Source: Cryptomeria japonica | Lineage: Eukaryota; Streptophyta; Pinopsida; Cupressales; Cupressaceae | Direction: 5' to 3' | Assembly: GCF_030272615.1 (NCBI RefSeq) | Contig: NC_081410.1 | Coordinates: forward strand, 566,947,152-567,011,151 | Length of the DNA: 64,000 nt | Part shown: positions 23,111 to 35,445 of the stretch, piece after piece | How positions within the stretch are numbered: the stretch's first letter is position 1 | How the letters are laid out: each line of letters starts with the position of its first letter | Translations under genes and position numbers: made by a program | The notes under the pieces: generated by a model | The model's input: the letters and a program-made list of their open reading frames with translations, nothing else | Database searches by the model: none | What the model was told of the DNA's origin: nothing

Positions 23111-24189
23111 ATGATTCATCATATAATTAACCATGTGAAATTGAGTAATAAAATCAATATAATAGATAGGCAATGCAAGATTGATTCTAGAAGTGAAATG
23201 CATGCAACACATGGACTAAGAGACTAAGTATAAACCATTAAACTAGCAATATCCTTCAAAGAATTGTTCTTCTACTCTACAACATAATTCTTTTTATAGT
23301 GTATGTAGCTCAATGCTAAATGCCAATTCCATCAAGAGAAAAAATTACTCAACTCTATAATTCACAATATTCTATGCCATTATTCATATAGGGAATTGTT
23401 TTGTACTTTTTAGGTTGGTTCTAGCTAGACCATTAAGGTCTCACAATAAATCTATTGTTGACTATAATGAAGAAAAAATAATAAAAGAACCCTCTATTTT
23501 ATAAAAATGTTTTTGACTTATCATTTCAGGTTAAAAGTACAAATTTGTGTCACACTTTTATAAAGGAAATGGTCAATGCTAATTCAAATTTTTAAATTAA
23601 ATCAATACAAAGTGAAACTCCTACGTCTGACCACCTTAAATTTGTCAAAACCTTATGAAATTTAATTTTTTAAATTTTTCCCTATAGTAGATGAAGCATA
23701 GGATGTGACGCATGTTTCGGATTCAAAAAATGTTATACCGTTTTAAAGTTATGAGTCTTTTTCAATCAGTCTATCAATTAGGAATTTTGTTAGAATTCAA
23801 GGAGAAAATAAATAATAATTATTTATTAAAGTCAACATAAGACAATCCTTATATTGTTGGAAAGTTGAGAATGTCCTTAAAAAACCTTTTTTGTTTTATC
23901 ATTTTTTGCTATAAAAAAGTCATCAGCCACCAGTGTAAAGTCTAGAAAATAAAGGATTACTGAAAAACACATTTTTTCAATTGACTTTCTAGGCTTGTCA
24001 CTTCTAAGAAAAATCCCAAAGCAAACCTGAGCCAAAATTTCAAATTTGAAATTTTTACAACAAAAATCAAATACCCGGTATAATCAGATATCCAATTTAC
24101 ATATGTAAATTCAATAACTAAATTTGCACATAGTTAATCTATTGTTTATTAATATATTAATATATAATATATTAATATACAATATATTA
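23111..24189. other. AT-rich sequence with one short repeat fragment
   Basis: Apart from 23,527-23,610, which matches the end of the 1,328-bp unit (TGTCACACTTTTATAAAG and GGTCAATGCTAATTCAA), I see no gene or repeat. AATCAGATATCCAATTT at 24,081-24,097 resembles the motif found near 26,990 and 54,590, and may mark part of a transposon end. Confidence 0.4.
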
Positions 24190-24490
24190 ATTAGAGAGGG
24201 GAGAGAGAGAGGGGAAGAGAGGGAGAGAGATTAGGGGAGAGGCAGAGGGAGGGAGGGAGAGGGGGGGAGGTGGGAGAGAAAGGGGAGAGAGGGGGGAAGG
24301 GAGAGAGAGAGTGAGAGAGAGAGAGATGGGGAGGGGAAAGGGAGAGAGAGAGATAGAGAGATTATGGGAGGGGAGAGAGAGGGGGGGAATATATATATAT
24401 ATATATATATATGTACAGAGAGAGAGAGGGACACAAAGAGAGAGAGGGAGGAAGGGGGAGAGAGAGGAGAGAGAGAGAGGGGGGGGGAAG
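24190..24490. repeat. GA-rich microsatellite tract with an (AT)n core
   Basis: About 300 bp of GAGAGA and GGGAGA sequence, with a run of about ten AT dinucleotides at 24,391-24,412. It lies immediately left of the GGGGTCATATGACCCC array. The ORFs read through it on both strands (Arg/Glu or Ser/Pro/Leu repeats) are artefacts. Confidence 0.9.
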
Positions 24491-26523
24491 GGGTCATATT
24501 ATGTCCTATGACCCCTTTGGACACCATATGACCCCTTAGGTGTCAAATTTTTGTAAGCAATATTGGCACTACCTTTTATATTGTAATAATGGTTCATCTT
24601 GCCACCTTATGACACACTATGACCCCTTATGACACCATATGGTGTTGTTAGGGGTCATATGGTGTACTAACGGGTCATGGGATACCATATGACCCCTTAT
24701 AACACCATATTGGGTTGTTATGGGTCCTATGGTGTTTTAAGGGGTCATATTGTGTCTTATGACCCTTTACGACACCAAATTATGTCGTTATTGGTCATAT
24801 TGTGTCCTAAGGGGTCATATTGTGTCATATGACCACTTTAAGACACCATATGACCCCTTAGGACACCATATGACCCTTTACGACTCCATATGGTGTTGTT
24901 AGGGATCATATGGTGTCCTAAGGGATCATGGGATACCATATGACCCCTAAGGAGAGCATATGACACCATATTGGGTCGCTATCAGTCCTATGGTGTCCTA
25001 AGGGGTCATATTATGCCCTATGACCCCTTAAGATGCCATATGACCCTTTACAACACCATATTGTGTCATTATAGGTCATATTGTATCCTAAGGGGTCATA
25101 TTATGTCATATGACCCCTTTAAGACACCATATGACCCCTTAGGACACAATATGACCCTTTGTGACTCTATATGGTATCGTTATGGGTCATGTGACCCCTT
25201 ATGACACCATATGGTATCATTAGGGGTTATATGATGTCGTTAGGGGTCATATGGTGTCCTAAGGGGTCATGGGATACCATATGACCCCTTATGACACTAT
25301 ATTGGGTTGTTATGGGTCCTATAGTGTCCTAAGGGGTAATATTGTGTCCTACAACCTCTTAGGACACCATATGACCCCTTACAACACCAAATTGTGTTGT
25401 TATGGGTCATATTGTGTCCGAAGGGGTCATATGGTGTCATATGACCCCTTTAAGACACCATATGACACCTTAGGACACAATATGACCCTTTACGACTTTA
25501 TACGATGTTTTTATGGGTCATATGATCCATTATGATGCCTTATGAGACCATATAGTGTTGTTAGGGGTCATATGGTGCCCTAAGGGGTCATGGAATACAA
25601 TATGACCCCTAAGAACAACATATGATGCCTTATTACACCATATTGGGTCATTATGGATCCTATGGTGACCTAATGGGTCATATTGTGTCCTAATGACCCC
25701 TTAAGACACCATATTACCCCTTACGACACAAAATTATGTTGTTATGGGTCATATTGTGTCATATGACCCCTTTAAGACACCATATGACCCCTTAGGACAC
25801 AATATGACCCTTTACAACTCTATACAGTGTCGTTAGAGGTCATATGACCCCTTATAACACCATATAGTGTTGTTAGGGGTCATATGGTGTCCTAAGGGGT
25901 CATGGGATACCATATGACCCCTAAGGACAACATATGACCCCTTATGACACCATATTGAATCATTATGGGTCCTACGGTGTCCTAAGGGGTCATATTGTTT
26001 CCTATGACCCCTTAGGACACCATATGACCCTTAGGATACCAAATTGTGTTGTTATGGGTCATATTGTGTCCTAAGGGGTCATATTGTGTCATATGACCCC
26101 TTTAAGACACCATATGATCCCTTAGCACACAATATGATCCTTTACGATTCTATATGGTGTCGTTATGGGTCACATGACCCCTTATGACACCATATGGTGT
26201 TGTTAGGGGTCATATAGCGTCCTAAGGGGTCATGGGATACTATATGACCTGTAAGAATAGTATATGACCCCTTATGACACCATATTGGGTCATTATAGGT
26301 CCTATGGTGTCCCAAGGGGTCATATTGTGTGTTATGACCCCTTAGGATACCATATGACCCTTTACGACACCAGATTGTGTTGTTATGGATCATATTGTGT
26401 CCTATGGGGTCATATTGTGTCATATGACCACTTTAAGACACCATATGATCCCTTAGGACACAATATGACCCCTTATGACACCTTATTGGGTCGTTATGGG
26501 TCCTAAGGGGTCATATGACCCCT
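24491..26523. repeat. Palindromic tandem array with a higher-order period near 320 bp
   Basis: Short modules such as GGGGTCATATGGTGTCCTAA and CATATGACCCCTTATGACAC alternate throughout, and GGGGTCATATGACCCC is self-complementary. A landmark phrase TCATGGGATACC recurs at about 24,676, 24,926, 25,267, 25,588, 25,900 and 26,230, so the spacing is 250 and then 341, 321, 312 and 330 bp. The array is thus a higher-order repeat. Because the modules are inverted with respect to each other, single strands could fold into many hairpins. ORFs through it are periodic nonsense. Confidence 0.9.
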
Positions 26524-26721
26524 CTCCCCTAATCTCTCTTTCTCTCTCCCTCTCCCCTAGTCTCTCTCTCTCCCTCTCCCATAATCTATATCTCTCCCTC
26601 TCCCCTAATCTCTCTACCCATCCCCCCTCCCCCTCTCTCCCCTAATCCCCCTCTCTCCCCCTCTCCCCTAATATTTCTCTCTCCCCCTTTCCCCTAATAT
26701 CTCTCTCTATTTTTGTCTCTG

Positions 26722-26768
<47 letters not shown>

Positions 26769-26860
26769 CCTCTAATATCTCTCTCCCCCTACCCCCTACC
26801 CCCTCTCTCCCCTAATCTCCCTCTCTCCCTCCCCTAATCCCTCTCTCTCTCTCTCTAAAA
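26524..26860. repeat. CT-rich microsatellite tract
   Basis: It is made of CTCTCT and CCCCTAATCTCTCTCTCCC modules with a short (GT)n at about 26,756-26,768. It is the strand-complement counterpart of the GA tract at 24,190-24,490, so the palindromic array sits between inverted polypurine and polypyrimidine arms. Confidence 0.9.
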
Positions 26861-27159
26861 TATGAGTACTGAAATCGAATATCTGATATATTTGGATATC
26901 TAATTTCTGCCACTGCCATTAATGTGGCAACAGTTAAAAAAAAGGCGGCAACAGGAATTATTTTTGGGACCCCAGATTTATGCATTAAAATCAGATATCC
27001 AAGTTTATTAGATATCCAATTTTTGTGGATTCCAATGGCCCACATTCATCACATTTTGGTTTCTATCAACAATCACGAGTTTTCAGACAGGTTGAGACAA
27101 ATTCGTGCTTTTGAGAGATTCTTAAAGTCAAATCTTACATTGTCAATCATTTAGGAGCA

Positions 27160-30100
27160 TCTTTGTGGAGGTAAATGGGGAGAAGTAGTCGTTAGAAGTC
27201 TAAACACAAGAGAAAGCTTTCAAATGACCAATTTGAAGTGTATAGAGAAAGAAATAGAGAAGGTGATAGGAGGAGAAGACAAGGTATGTTAAATATTGCT
27301 AATGTTACTTCAAGTGAAGAGGAAATTGAATTTGAAAATGTATATTTTGAAAGTGAACATGTTGAAAATGTTGAAAGTGATAATAAAAATTCTCAACATG
27401 ATGTGAGAATGGAAAGTGAAAATTTGGTAGTTGACAATGAAGGTGTCCATAATTTTGGTGTAAATATGAAATTTTTTGACATTGGAGGTGAAAATGTAGA
27501 AAATTTTGACATAGGAGGTGAACATGTGGAAAATTTTGACATTGGAGGTGAAAATGTGGAAAACTTTGACATTGAAGGTGGAATTGCTCAACCAAGTGAA
27601 CAATATGTAACACCTAATTACTTCATAAATGAGGACCCTCTTATGGATGAAAGACAAATTCCAAATCGAAGACCTTGAACAACCCCAAAATGGTTACTTG
27701 AAATTGATGAGAATTTTATTGCGAATCTTGAAGGCAAGAGGTCAACAAGAGCCATTAGATTGTGGGCTACACAACTTTTTGACCAAAATTTAAGCAATAA
27801 GACATTAACCGAGCAATGCCAACTTTTTGTTAGATATCTAAAGATGATAAAGATGAGAACATTGCTAAAAAAATTGAAGAATCGTATGAACAAGAAGATG
27901 GAGAGAAATTCTATTATTGCAAAAAATCTATTTGATTCTCTCAATCCTATTGGAAAGAATACCAAGGAAAGAGATAAGAGATCCACTCGAACAGTGATTA
28001 CAACCTCCTTAGTAAGCCAACAATTGAGTAAGGCTTGTCAAATGAGACAAAACTGTGTTGATTTGAACATAAATCATAAAACTTTGGATAGAGCACTTGC
28101 ACGAAGACAAAGACTTGATGATCCACTTCAACATGATACATGGGATTTTGGTGGGAGGCTTCCACATGTTGATAGAAAGTTGACTAACAATGTGAAGAAG
28201 GAGATTCAACAATTTTGGCACTCTAATTATAGAGTATCACCCAATGTAAAGGATATTTTGAAATTAAGAATCAACAACCGAGACCGCACACCGCATCCCA
28301 AACATTTCTTGGAATCAAGCCAAACAATGTTGTATAATTTTTTTTGTGGAGTCATCCAACTTTGTAAATATCACAGAGGGCCTTTGAATCTTTGAAGCCA
28401 TTTTATTGTGTATCTCTTAAGATTCATAACACTTGTTGTTACAAGTACCATGTGGAGTTTTCAATGTAACATGAACTTTTCTACCATATTCATTCTACGA
28501 TGCATACTAATGAGATGTTGTGGGAGTGTGGTGCAACGCTATTTATGAGATCATCAAGAGAATTGCAAGATCTATTTTGATGCCCTAGAGATGATGACTG
28601 CTATTTCTATAGAAATGATTGTTTGAATGAGAAGTGCTCACAATATGGTGAGTTGTCAAAGTTTGTTTCATGTTTTCATGAGGGCAGCGAACATGATTTT
28701 GGAAAGAATTATGTTGAGAAAAAAGATATGAGACAATGAAATATACTTTGAAGAGTGGAGGTGAAGGTTCTAGATGAGAATTAGTCTCAACATAAGTGAG
28801 TGTTGCTGATTTTATTTTGGATTTTAAGGAAAATATTTTCTACAAGTATGCAAGGCACACCCCTAGGTCTCAGTGGTTGGATCAACAGTTCAGGATGTGT
28901 AAGAGCTCTTTCCCGATTGGCACTATTGTATCGATGGTTGATTTTGTAGACAACTATACATTGCAACCATAAAATGAGGTACTGTCTCAGTACTAAAATT
29001 CAATCTAGATTGCTATTTTTGTTTACATTACATATAGACATGCTCTTGATAGTATAGAACAGGACATAAATATTATCAGGGAGTATCATTTTTATATGAT
29101 TGATGATAGATCACACCCCTCCGAGTACGTGCAACATTCTTTCGAGAAATTTTTTGAGTTCTTGCACGAGAAAGATATTGCAATTGATCGACATATCATA
29201 TGGTCAGATAACTATATGGGTCAATTCAAGAATGCCTATATGTTTTATTGGTTGAGTAGAATGAATGTAGAGAGGTGTATACCTCATATTTGGTGTTTTT
29301 TTTAGGCATGGCATGGGAAGGGGGAGCATGATGGAGCAGGTGCATGTTTGAAGAGAGCTCTAGTTAAGGAGCAATTGAGAATTTCACGTGCAAATTTCTC
29401 TAATGCATGTTCTATTGTTGATTGGTGTAGTTCAACATTGTCACATGGAGGTACTCTTGATTCAGTAGTGACCAGATTCTTTTGGTTGGTTGAGGAGGGC
29501 ACAGTGGGATACAAATTGGATTGTCAAACAATTAAAGATTCTTCAAAGATGCATTCATTTCTCATCTCATATGCAAGTACATTGACCATCTGGACATGAG
29601 CATTGGCTTGTTTTTGTCAGAGTTGTGTTCGGTGTGATTTGGATCAGTGCGAGTCAAGTGAGTGGCTTGATAAGTGGGTTCCACAATATCTAACTCCTTT
29701 ATCTCAAACAATATCCTTGTCAAAGGATGACATGGAAATTTCACTTGAGTATGACCGTCAATCAGATCTTGTACAACCAGGACATGTTTCTGCAGTTGTT
29801 GCATCACAAGGGAATGAAGAGAGATCAGAATATTGGTTGGCATGATGTGTATATGAAAAATAGAAGCTAACAGAACCAATGACAGATGATGATGGGTTCA
29901 CATATCCTAAATATTCAGTTCTTGTTGTGGGAACTTGGTTGTGAACATACATGATTAGAAAGAATGACATACTTGCATTTGAAGACTATGAGAGACACAA
30001 AACCATTCTCATGTATTCACACCTTATTATGTCTACAAATGCCAATTTTTTAAAGCATCAAGAAAAATCGAAGACCAAAGACCTATAGATAGTGACTACT

Positions 30101-30170
30101 GCTGATCATGAAGCAATATTGGATACTCTTAAGCAAAGAGATGACCCTTCAGGAATACTTGAGTAGTAGG
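27160..30170 (+). pseudogene. Decayed transposase-like gene (DDE-like, D-F-x-x-N-Y / S-D-N / H-G-K-G family)
   Basis: The open stretches 27,238-27,678 and 27,760-28,395 share one frame, interrupted by a TGA. The signal continues in other frames through SQRAFESLKPFYCVSLKIH (28,375-28,435), CCYKYHVEF and a Cys-rich part (DCYFYRNDCLNEKCSQYGE). It then runs through MVDFVDNYT near 28,950, IIWSDNYMGQFKNAYMFYWL near 29,200 and AWHGKGEHDGAGACLKRAL near 29,305-29,365. The order and spacing of conserved Asp residues fit an RNase H-fold transposase. I know similar uncharacterised proteins with DFxENY, SDGxxxQFKN and HGKGxxDGxGG motifs, but I cannot name the superfamily with confidence. A frameshift in a T-run at about 28,340 and several stops make it non-functional. 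Confidence 0.55.
27474..27580 (+). repeat. 30-bp in-frame tandem repeat in the acidic N-terminus
   Basis: A unit encoding FDIGGENVEN is repeated about three and a half times within the acidic N-terminal part of the transposase-like gene. The period is exactly 30 bp, so the frame is kept. Confidence 0.85.
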
Positions 30171-31529
30171 TCTTTAATGGTGCCTTATTTTTTTTATCAT
30201 GCATTTCATTTCAAACAATGATCATAAAACCTTAATGTTCAAGTTTGTTATGTGTATATTAAGGATGTGTTCAAAATGCAAGTCTATTGAAGAACATTTT
30301 TTTGGCAACACAGTTTTTGCATGCACATAGTAGGTACACTCAATATAATTTGAAGGGACGTATCTTTGCAACACGACTTATTATCATGAATTTGATGAGA
30401 TTTAAAAAAATTATTATTAGACAACACTATTTGACAATTTTTTATGATATAATTATCACAAAACCTTTATTCTCATGTAGGTCTTTTTGATGATATACAA
30501 CACTATCGCATTATGATTTTTGCATCAGCATAGTGGGTTATCTTGATATAATTCGAAGGGAAATATTTTTATGGTATATAATCCCACCTTTTCATTTATT
30601 ATCATGCATTTCAGTTGTAGTGATTATCATAAATCCTTTATGTTCATGCATGCATTTTATGTGTAGACTAACAATTCTTAAAAATACAGGTTCATGCTAG
30701 ATCATTCGTAGTTGACTAGTTTACTCTTGGTGATGGTACACATTCCTTTGGGTTATCAATATTTAGCTTCTTTTTAAGTTTTCTTTTCAAGAATTGCAAA
30801 AATTTATAGCCAAACACAACACTGTATGCTCTGTGTGCATTAATTAGATTAAATTTTGTGTGTAAACACTAAGTCCCTCACTTTGTCAATGTGATTAAAT
30901 TTTATAAACTTTCACACACTATGTCAAGTGAATATATGGCCATTTAGAAATGACAATATCTACCATCGTCTTCAACCATGTAGAGAAATGCAGTGAGAAG
31001 GGCTTTAATGAACATGTGTCTTTTTTCAAAGTTATGCTTGTAGAATTTGCAGAGAAACTGGTAAGTTTCATAATTATAAAATCTTTTACATCTTAAAAAT
31101 GTTTTAAATGATCTATTTATAATTTGACAGAATAATTTGTTTCTTGTAGCACATTCATTCCGCATAAAAGGGTTGCTAATTTTGGTCTTCATTTATATGT
31201 AGGCATTGCTCTACATAAGCTTTTCTCTTAGGACATGAGGATGTCTAATGCAAATGAAGTGGGATGTTGTATTTGTATATGGATGCGAATTTATGTAAAT
31301 TTGTTATGATGATATATGATGTCCATGAGCAAACTAGTTTAGTTATATTGATGATATACAATATTTCCGTACATGAGTACATTAGTGTAGTTGTATTGAT
31401 AATGATGAAAAATCATGTTTGCATATTCGTTCATGGATGTCACATGTAAGTGTAATGGTAATTATGTGTATAAAATACATGGAAATATTGATGATCATTA
31501 TGTGTAGTGTAATGCTTGTTTATCTAGAT
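30171..31529. other. Sequence between transposase relic and 359-bp repeat
   Basis: AT-rich, with small internal repetitions (TTATCATGCATTTCA at about 30,197 and 30,600; ATGATATACAA and related words). I see no coding sequence that I would support. It would be the middle of the inferred two-gene DNA transposon. Confidence 0.4.
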
Positions 31530-32965
31530 TTTTTTTCATTTAATGGGACTCACGGATTTTTCACCAACTGAAAAAATGCTTCCCTAATAAAACCATAGGG
31601 AATATTGAAAAACTGAGATAGAATTTTGTAGGGACCCCTCTCATGGCCTTTTAGGTTCAAATGGATCATTCGTAGGAGCCACGGATCCTGAGTTAGGGTT
31701 CGTCAAAGTTTGACAATTTTTTAGCACTTAGGATGCTCAAGGGAAGATGTCGGTAGAGTACAACCTTGAGCATTAGACCGAGTGTGGGGGCAAAAATAGG
31801 AAAAATCATAGGGTAATAATTCCTAACTCAACATGTTGGAACTGACGGTTCGTGATCACAATGAGAAGAACGAGAAATTGTCCATGCGACAACATTTGAT
31901 TGAATGAGACTGATGTTTTTTTCACAAACTAAAAAAATGCTTCCCTAGTAAAACCATAAGGAATCTTGAAAAACAAAGATAGTCTTTTGTAGGGACCACT
32001 CTCATGGCCCCATAGGTTCAAATGGATCATTCACAGGTGCCATGGATTCCAAGTTAGGGCCCATCAAAGTTTGACAATTTTTAGCACTTAGGGTGCTCAA
32101 GGGACGACATCGATAGGGTATGACCCCGAGAATTTGACCGAGTTGGGGGGAGAAATAGGAGAATTCATAGGGTAATAATTCCTAACTGGACATGTCAAAA
32201 TTAGCGGTTCATGATCACAATGAGGAGAACGAGAAATTGGCCATGCGACAACATTTGATAGAATGAGATTGACAATTTTTTTGCCAACTGAAAAAATGTT
32301 GCCCTAATAAAATTGTAGGGAATCTTGAAAAATCAAGATGGGATTTTATAGGGACCCCTCTCATGGCCCCGTAGGTTCAAATGGATCATTTTTAGGTTCC
32401 ATGGATTCCAGGTTAGGGCCTGTCAAATTTTGATAATTTTTAGCACTTAGGGTGCTCAAGGGACGACACCATTAGGGTATGACCCCGAGCATTCGACCGA
32501 GTGGGGGGGGAAATATGAGAATTCATAGGGTAATAATGCCTAACTAGACATGTCAGAACTGACAGTTCATGATCATGATGAGCAGAATGAGAAATTGGCC
32601 ACGCAACAACATTTGATTGAATGAGACTAACGATTTTTTTGCCAACTAAAGAAATGCCACCCTAATAAAACCATAGGGAATATTGAAAAACCGAGATAGG
32701 CTTTTGTAGGGACCCCTCCCATGGCTTCGTAGGTTCAAATAGATCATTCGTAGGTGCCACAAAGTTTGTGTTAGGGCCCATCAAAGTTTGACAATTTTTA
32801 GCACTTAGGGTGCTCAAGGGACGATGTCGGTAGGGTATAACCCCAAGTCTTTGACCGAGTGGGATGGGGGGGGGGGGGGGAATAGGATCATGCATAGGGT
32901 AAGAATGACTAACTGGACATGTTGGAACTGATGGTTCATGATCACGATGAGAAGAACGAGATCAC
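31530..32965. repeat. 359-bp tandem repeat, four copies
   Basis: The landmark AACCATAGG(G) recurs at 31,591, 31,952, 32,311 and 32,669, giving spacings of 361, 359 and 358 bp. Each unit contains AAAGTTTGACAATTTTTAGC, ACTTAGGGTGCTCAAGGGA, GGGTATGACCCCGAG, a G-run and GTTCATGATCACAATGAG. The G-run grows from 5 to about 17 G in the last copy (near 32,865-32,881). Copies are clearly related but not identical, so the array is not recent. Confidence 0.9.
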
Positions 32966-33544
32966 GATGAGTAGAAGAATCTTGAGAAATTTTGCCAATA
33001 TGAGTAGCCTATGACTAGACATAAAAAATATTGGTCTCGATGACCTTATTACATAAAAAATGATTATATTTCACATTATTTACATTGAGAATCCATCAAA
33101 ACACTTGTCTTCCAAATTTGACCACGTGGAGGCCTGATGAGCAAGGAGGTCATTAAATTTGGTGAAGTTGCCAAAGGCAACCAAATTTAACACTTATGAT
33201 TTAGATGAAATGAATTATATATAATCTGAAGATTATACAAACAACACTTATGATGAAATGAAATGAATTGTATTGTTCATTAAATAACCATTATTAACCA
33301 TTGTTAATTATTGGATTGAAGATTAAAGTTTAAAATGATAACACCATGCACACATGAGCAAGAATTTATATGATCAAATATCAACTTCTATATAAATGGA
33401 AATGTCAAATGATTACAAGTGTATGTCCATACACAAATATGGAATAAACGCCAACTCAAACAAAATGTATGTCTATATACGTGAATGTATGTCCATATAC
33501 AAAATATGAATGCCAACTAGACATGTAAGCATCCCAAAACTATC
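32966..33544. other. Left flank of the Tat element
   Basis: AT-rich sequence without a recognised gene. The last five bases before the LTR are CTATC. A loosely similar CTATG lies just after the other LTR (52,408-52,412). Confidence 0.4.
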
Positions 33545-34982
33545 TGTAGTCACATAAATTTGTCCATTTTAATTAAATGAATATTTTCTATTTATTTGAT
33601 TAAAAACCCACTAGCCATCAGTTAATTAAATTAATATTTAATTAATTCATCTTCAAACATTCTTCTATTAATTAAATAAATTATTCAATTTATTTTAAAT
33701 AATTCATTAAACCAAATCCACAGTCAATTAAATGAATAAATCCTATTTATTCAATTTAATCTCCTTTCCTCTTTTAAATAAATTAAATAAAACATTTATT
33801 TAAATCATTAAATACCCCCCACTTAAAAAATGCAACTTGTAACCACAAGTTGAAATAAATTAATTTTATTTTAAATAAATCGTATTTTCCCTCACCCACC
33901 AAATCCACTTGCACTCCTAAATTCCCTTCTAGATTCTTCTAACCCCTTCCTAATTAGCCTAATCCATCCCCTAATTATTGTCACATTCCTAAGCAACTTG
34001 AGGTCACTTCTCAAAGACTCCAAAGTCTTTGAAAAGCATTGAATCCTTTGTGTGTTCAACAAATTAACCTCTAAAGTCTTCCAAACCACTAATGGCTCTT
34101 ACATGACCATTTATGGTTAATTCCACTTGCACTCGTGGTTAGGGACTTTGACCCCTAACTTAACCCTCATCTGACTCATTTGTCTCCTCAAACATTTATT
34201 GCTTTGACCTTTTACCTTTGCACAAGAGTTTATCCATAGGATAAAAGCATTATTCTTTGAATAAAGAATTTATTCACTCAACCTAATCTTGACATTAACT
34301 CCCAAGTTAGCTCTCAGGTCATGTCAAGCACTTAATGCCTATTCCCTCTCCTCTCAACCTATCTCATGTTGACACTTGTCATCCTAGGATTGGGTTGAAA
34401 GTCCTCCCATGGATTGAATATCATTCAATCCTAACCCTTGTTGAGATTACTCAAGCGCAACCATCCATTGCTCCATTTTTCCTATAAATAGAGCTCATTT
34501 CTTCATAATCTAGATCTTGAAAACTTGTATGCATTTAATCTATAGTCAATTTTAGAGAGCATTTTAGCATAAAATCACTAATATATTGTCATTTTGGACT
34601 AAAATAAATATTAGTTCATTTCATAGCATCTCATATTTTGCTTATTTTACGCTTGCATAGCATAAGTTTATAAGTATTTTCAATCTTGAATCTCCATAAG
34701 ACATCCATAGTGCAAAAAGTTGCTGAGAGCTATACTAATTTGGAACTTGGAGAGGAGAGGAACAAAGGAGAAGTACCTAAGAGCATGTTAGAAGGCATTT
34801 GGAGATGCCTTGTTGCATTTGCTTCCATAGTTAAATATTATATCATGTTTTTAGTGTCTCTTTTGATATGCCTTCTTAGACTTGTTTTGGGTTGATTGAC
34901 ACTAACGTTTGTCTTTGCTTCTAGTGTTTGTGTGTTATACGACCACAAGTTTTTAGTCTAACATTGTCCATTTTGCAAAGCA
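33545..34982 (+). mobile_element. 5' LTR of the Tat element
   Basis: It begins TGTAGTCACATAAATTTGTC and ends near GCAAAGCA, and matches 50,946-52,404. It carries the TATA box TATAAATA at 34,483-34,490. Compared with the 3' LTR it lacks two short segments (around CTTGCATTTTCC and CATGGTTATCA). Its beginning is rich in TTAATTAAATTAA blocks. A 69-codon ORF (34,686-34,895) is also open in the 3' LTR but starts at TTG and looks incidental. Confidence 0.9.
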
Positions 34983-34983
34983 T

Positions 34984-35005
34984 TGTTTGGTGAACCTGAC
35001 GTGAA
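34984..35005 (+). promoter_or_regulatory. Candidate primer-binding site
   Basis: TTTGGTGAACCTGACGTG follows the LTR end by a few bases. The TGG-initial layout fits a tRNA 3'-end complement, but I cannot assign the tRNA from memory. Two bases differ from what the 3' LTR implies at the LTR end, so the exact boundary is uncertain. Confidence 0.5.
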
Positions 35006-35059
35006 TCCAACAATAATTTTTTATAAACAAACTAACTTTCTGACTGTTTAGCTTGACAC

Positions 35060-35300
35060 ACAGGTCGCGCTTTGACGCTTTTGTTCATGCTTGTTTTTAC
35101 AATAGCGCTATTGTCTCAAATTTAGTGCTATTATCCATATATTAGCACTTTTGACTATTGAGTAGTGCATTTGTCCATATTTTACCGCACTTGTATTGTT
35201 GTTTAAATTTTTTTATTTTAGTGCTTTTGTCTATACTTTAGCGCGTTTGTGTTAAGTAGCGCTTTTGTTGTCACACAGAGTAGTGCTATTGTAACAAAAC
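35060..35300. repeat. Cluster of TAGCGCTATTGTC-like motifs in the 5' leader
   Basis: About nine variants of TAGCGCTTTTGTC or TAGTGCTATTGTC occur at roughly 25-bp spacing. The core AGCGCT is a palindrome. The same motif in reverse complement forms a cluster near the other end of the internal region (50,130-50,400). Confidence 0.75.
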
Positions 35301-35445
35301 GTTGTAAAAACTGTCATGTAACTGATAAAATAATTTTCTTAGGCTTGTGGAAGCCCACCATATGTTCGGATTTTACTAACTTTTCTCTTCAACCTTAGGT
35401 TTTAAAACTAACCCTTTCTGTTATTTAAAGGTCAAAAACTTTCAT

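Noticed and set aside
24231-24527. 98-codon Ser/Pro/Leu ORF and its Arg/Glu counterpart
   Set aside because: They read through a GA microsatellite, so they are low-complexity translation products.
24971-26506. Several 77-88 codon ORFs with YGVLRGHIMPYDPLR-like repeats
   Set aside because: They are translations of the palindromic tandem array and occur on both strands.
27305-27657. 102-115 codon His/Phe-rich ORFs on the minus strand
   Set aside because: They are shadows of the repeated acidic N-terminus of the transposase-like gene.
31530-32965. CRISPR-like array
   Set aside because: The repeats are long, contiguous and diverged, without spacers, and the window is eukaryotic.
34686-34895. 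69-codon ORF conserved in both LTRs (also 52,108-52,317)
   Set aside because: Conservation follows from LTR identity; the start codon would be TTG and no domain is visible.
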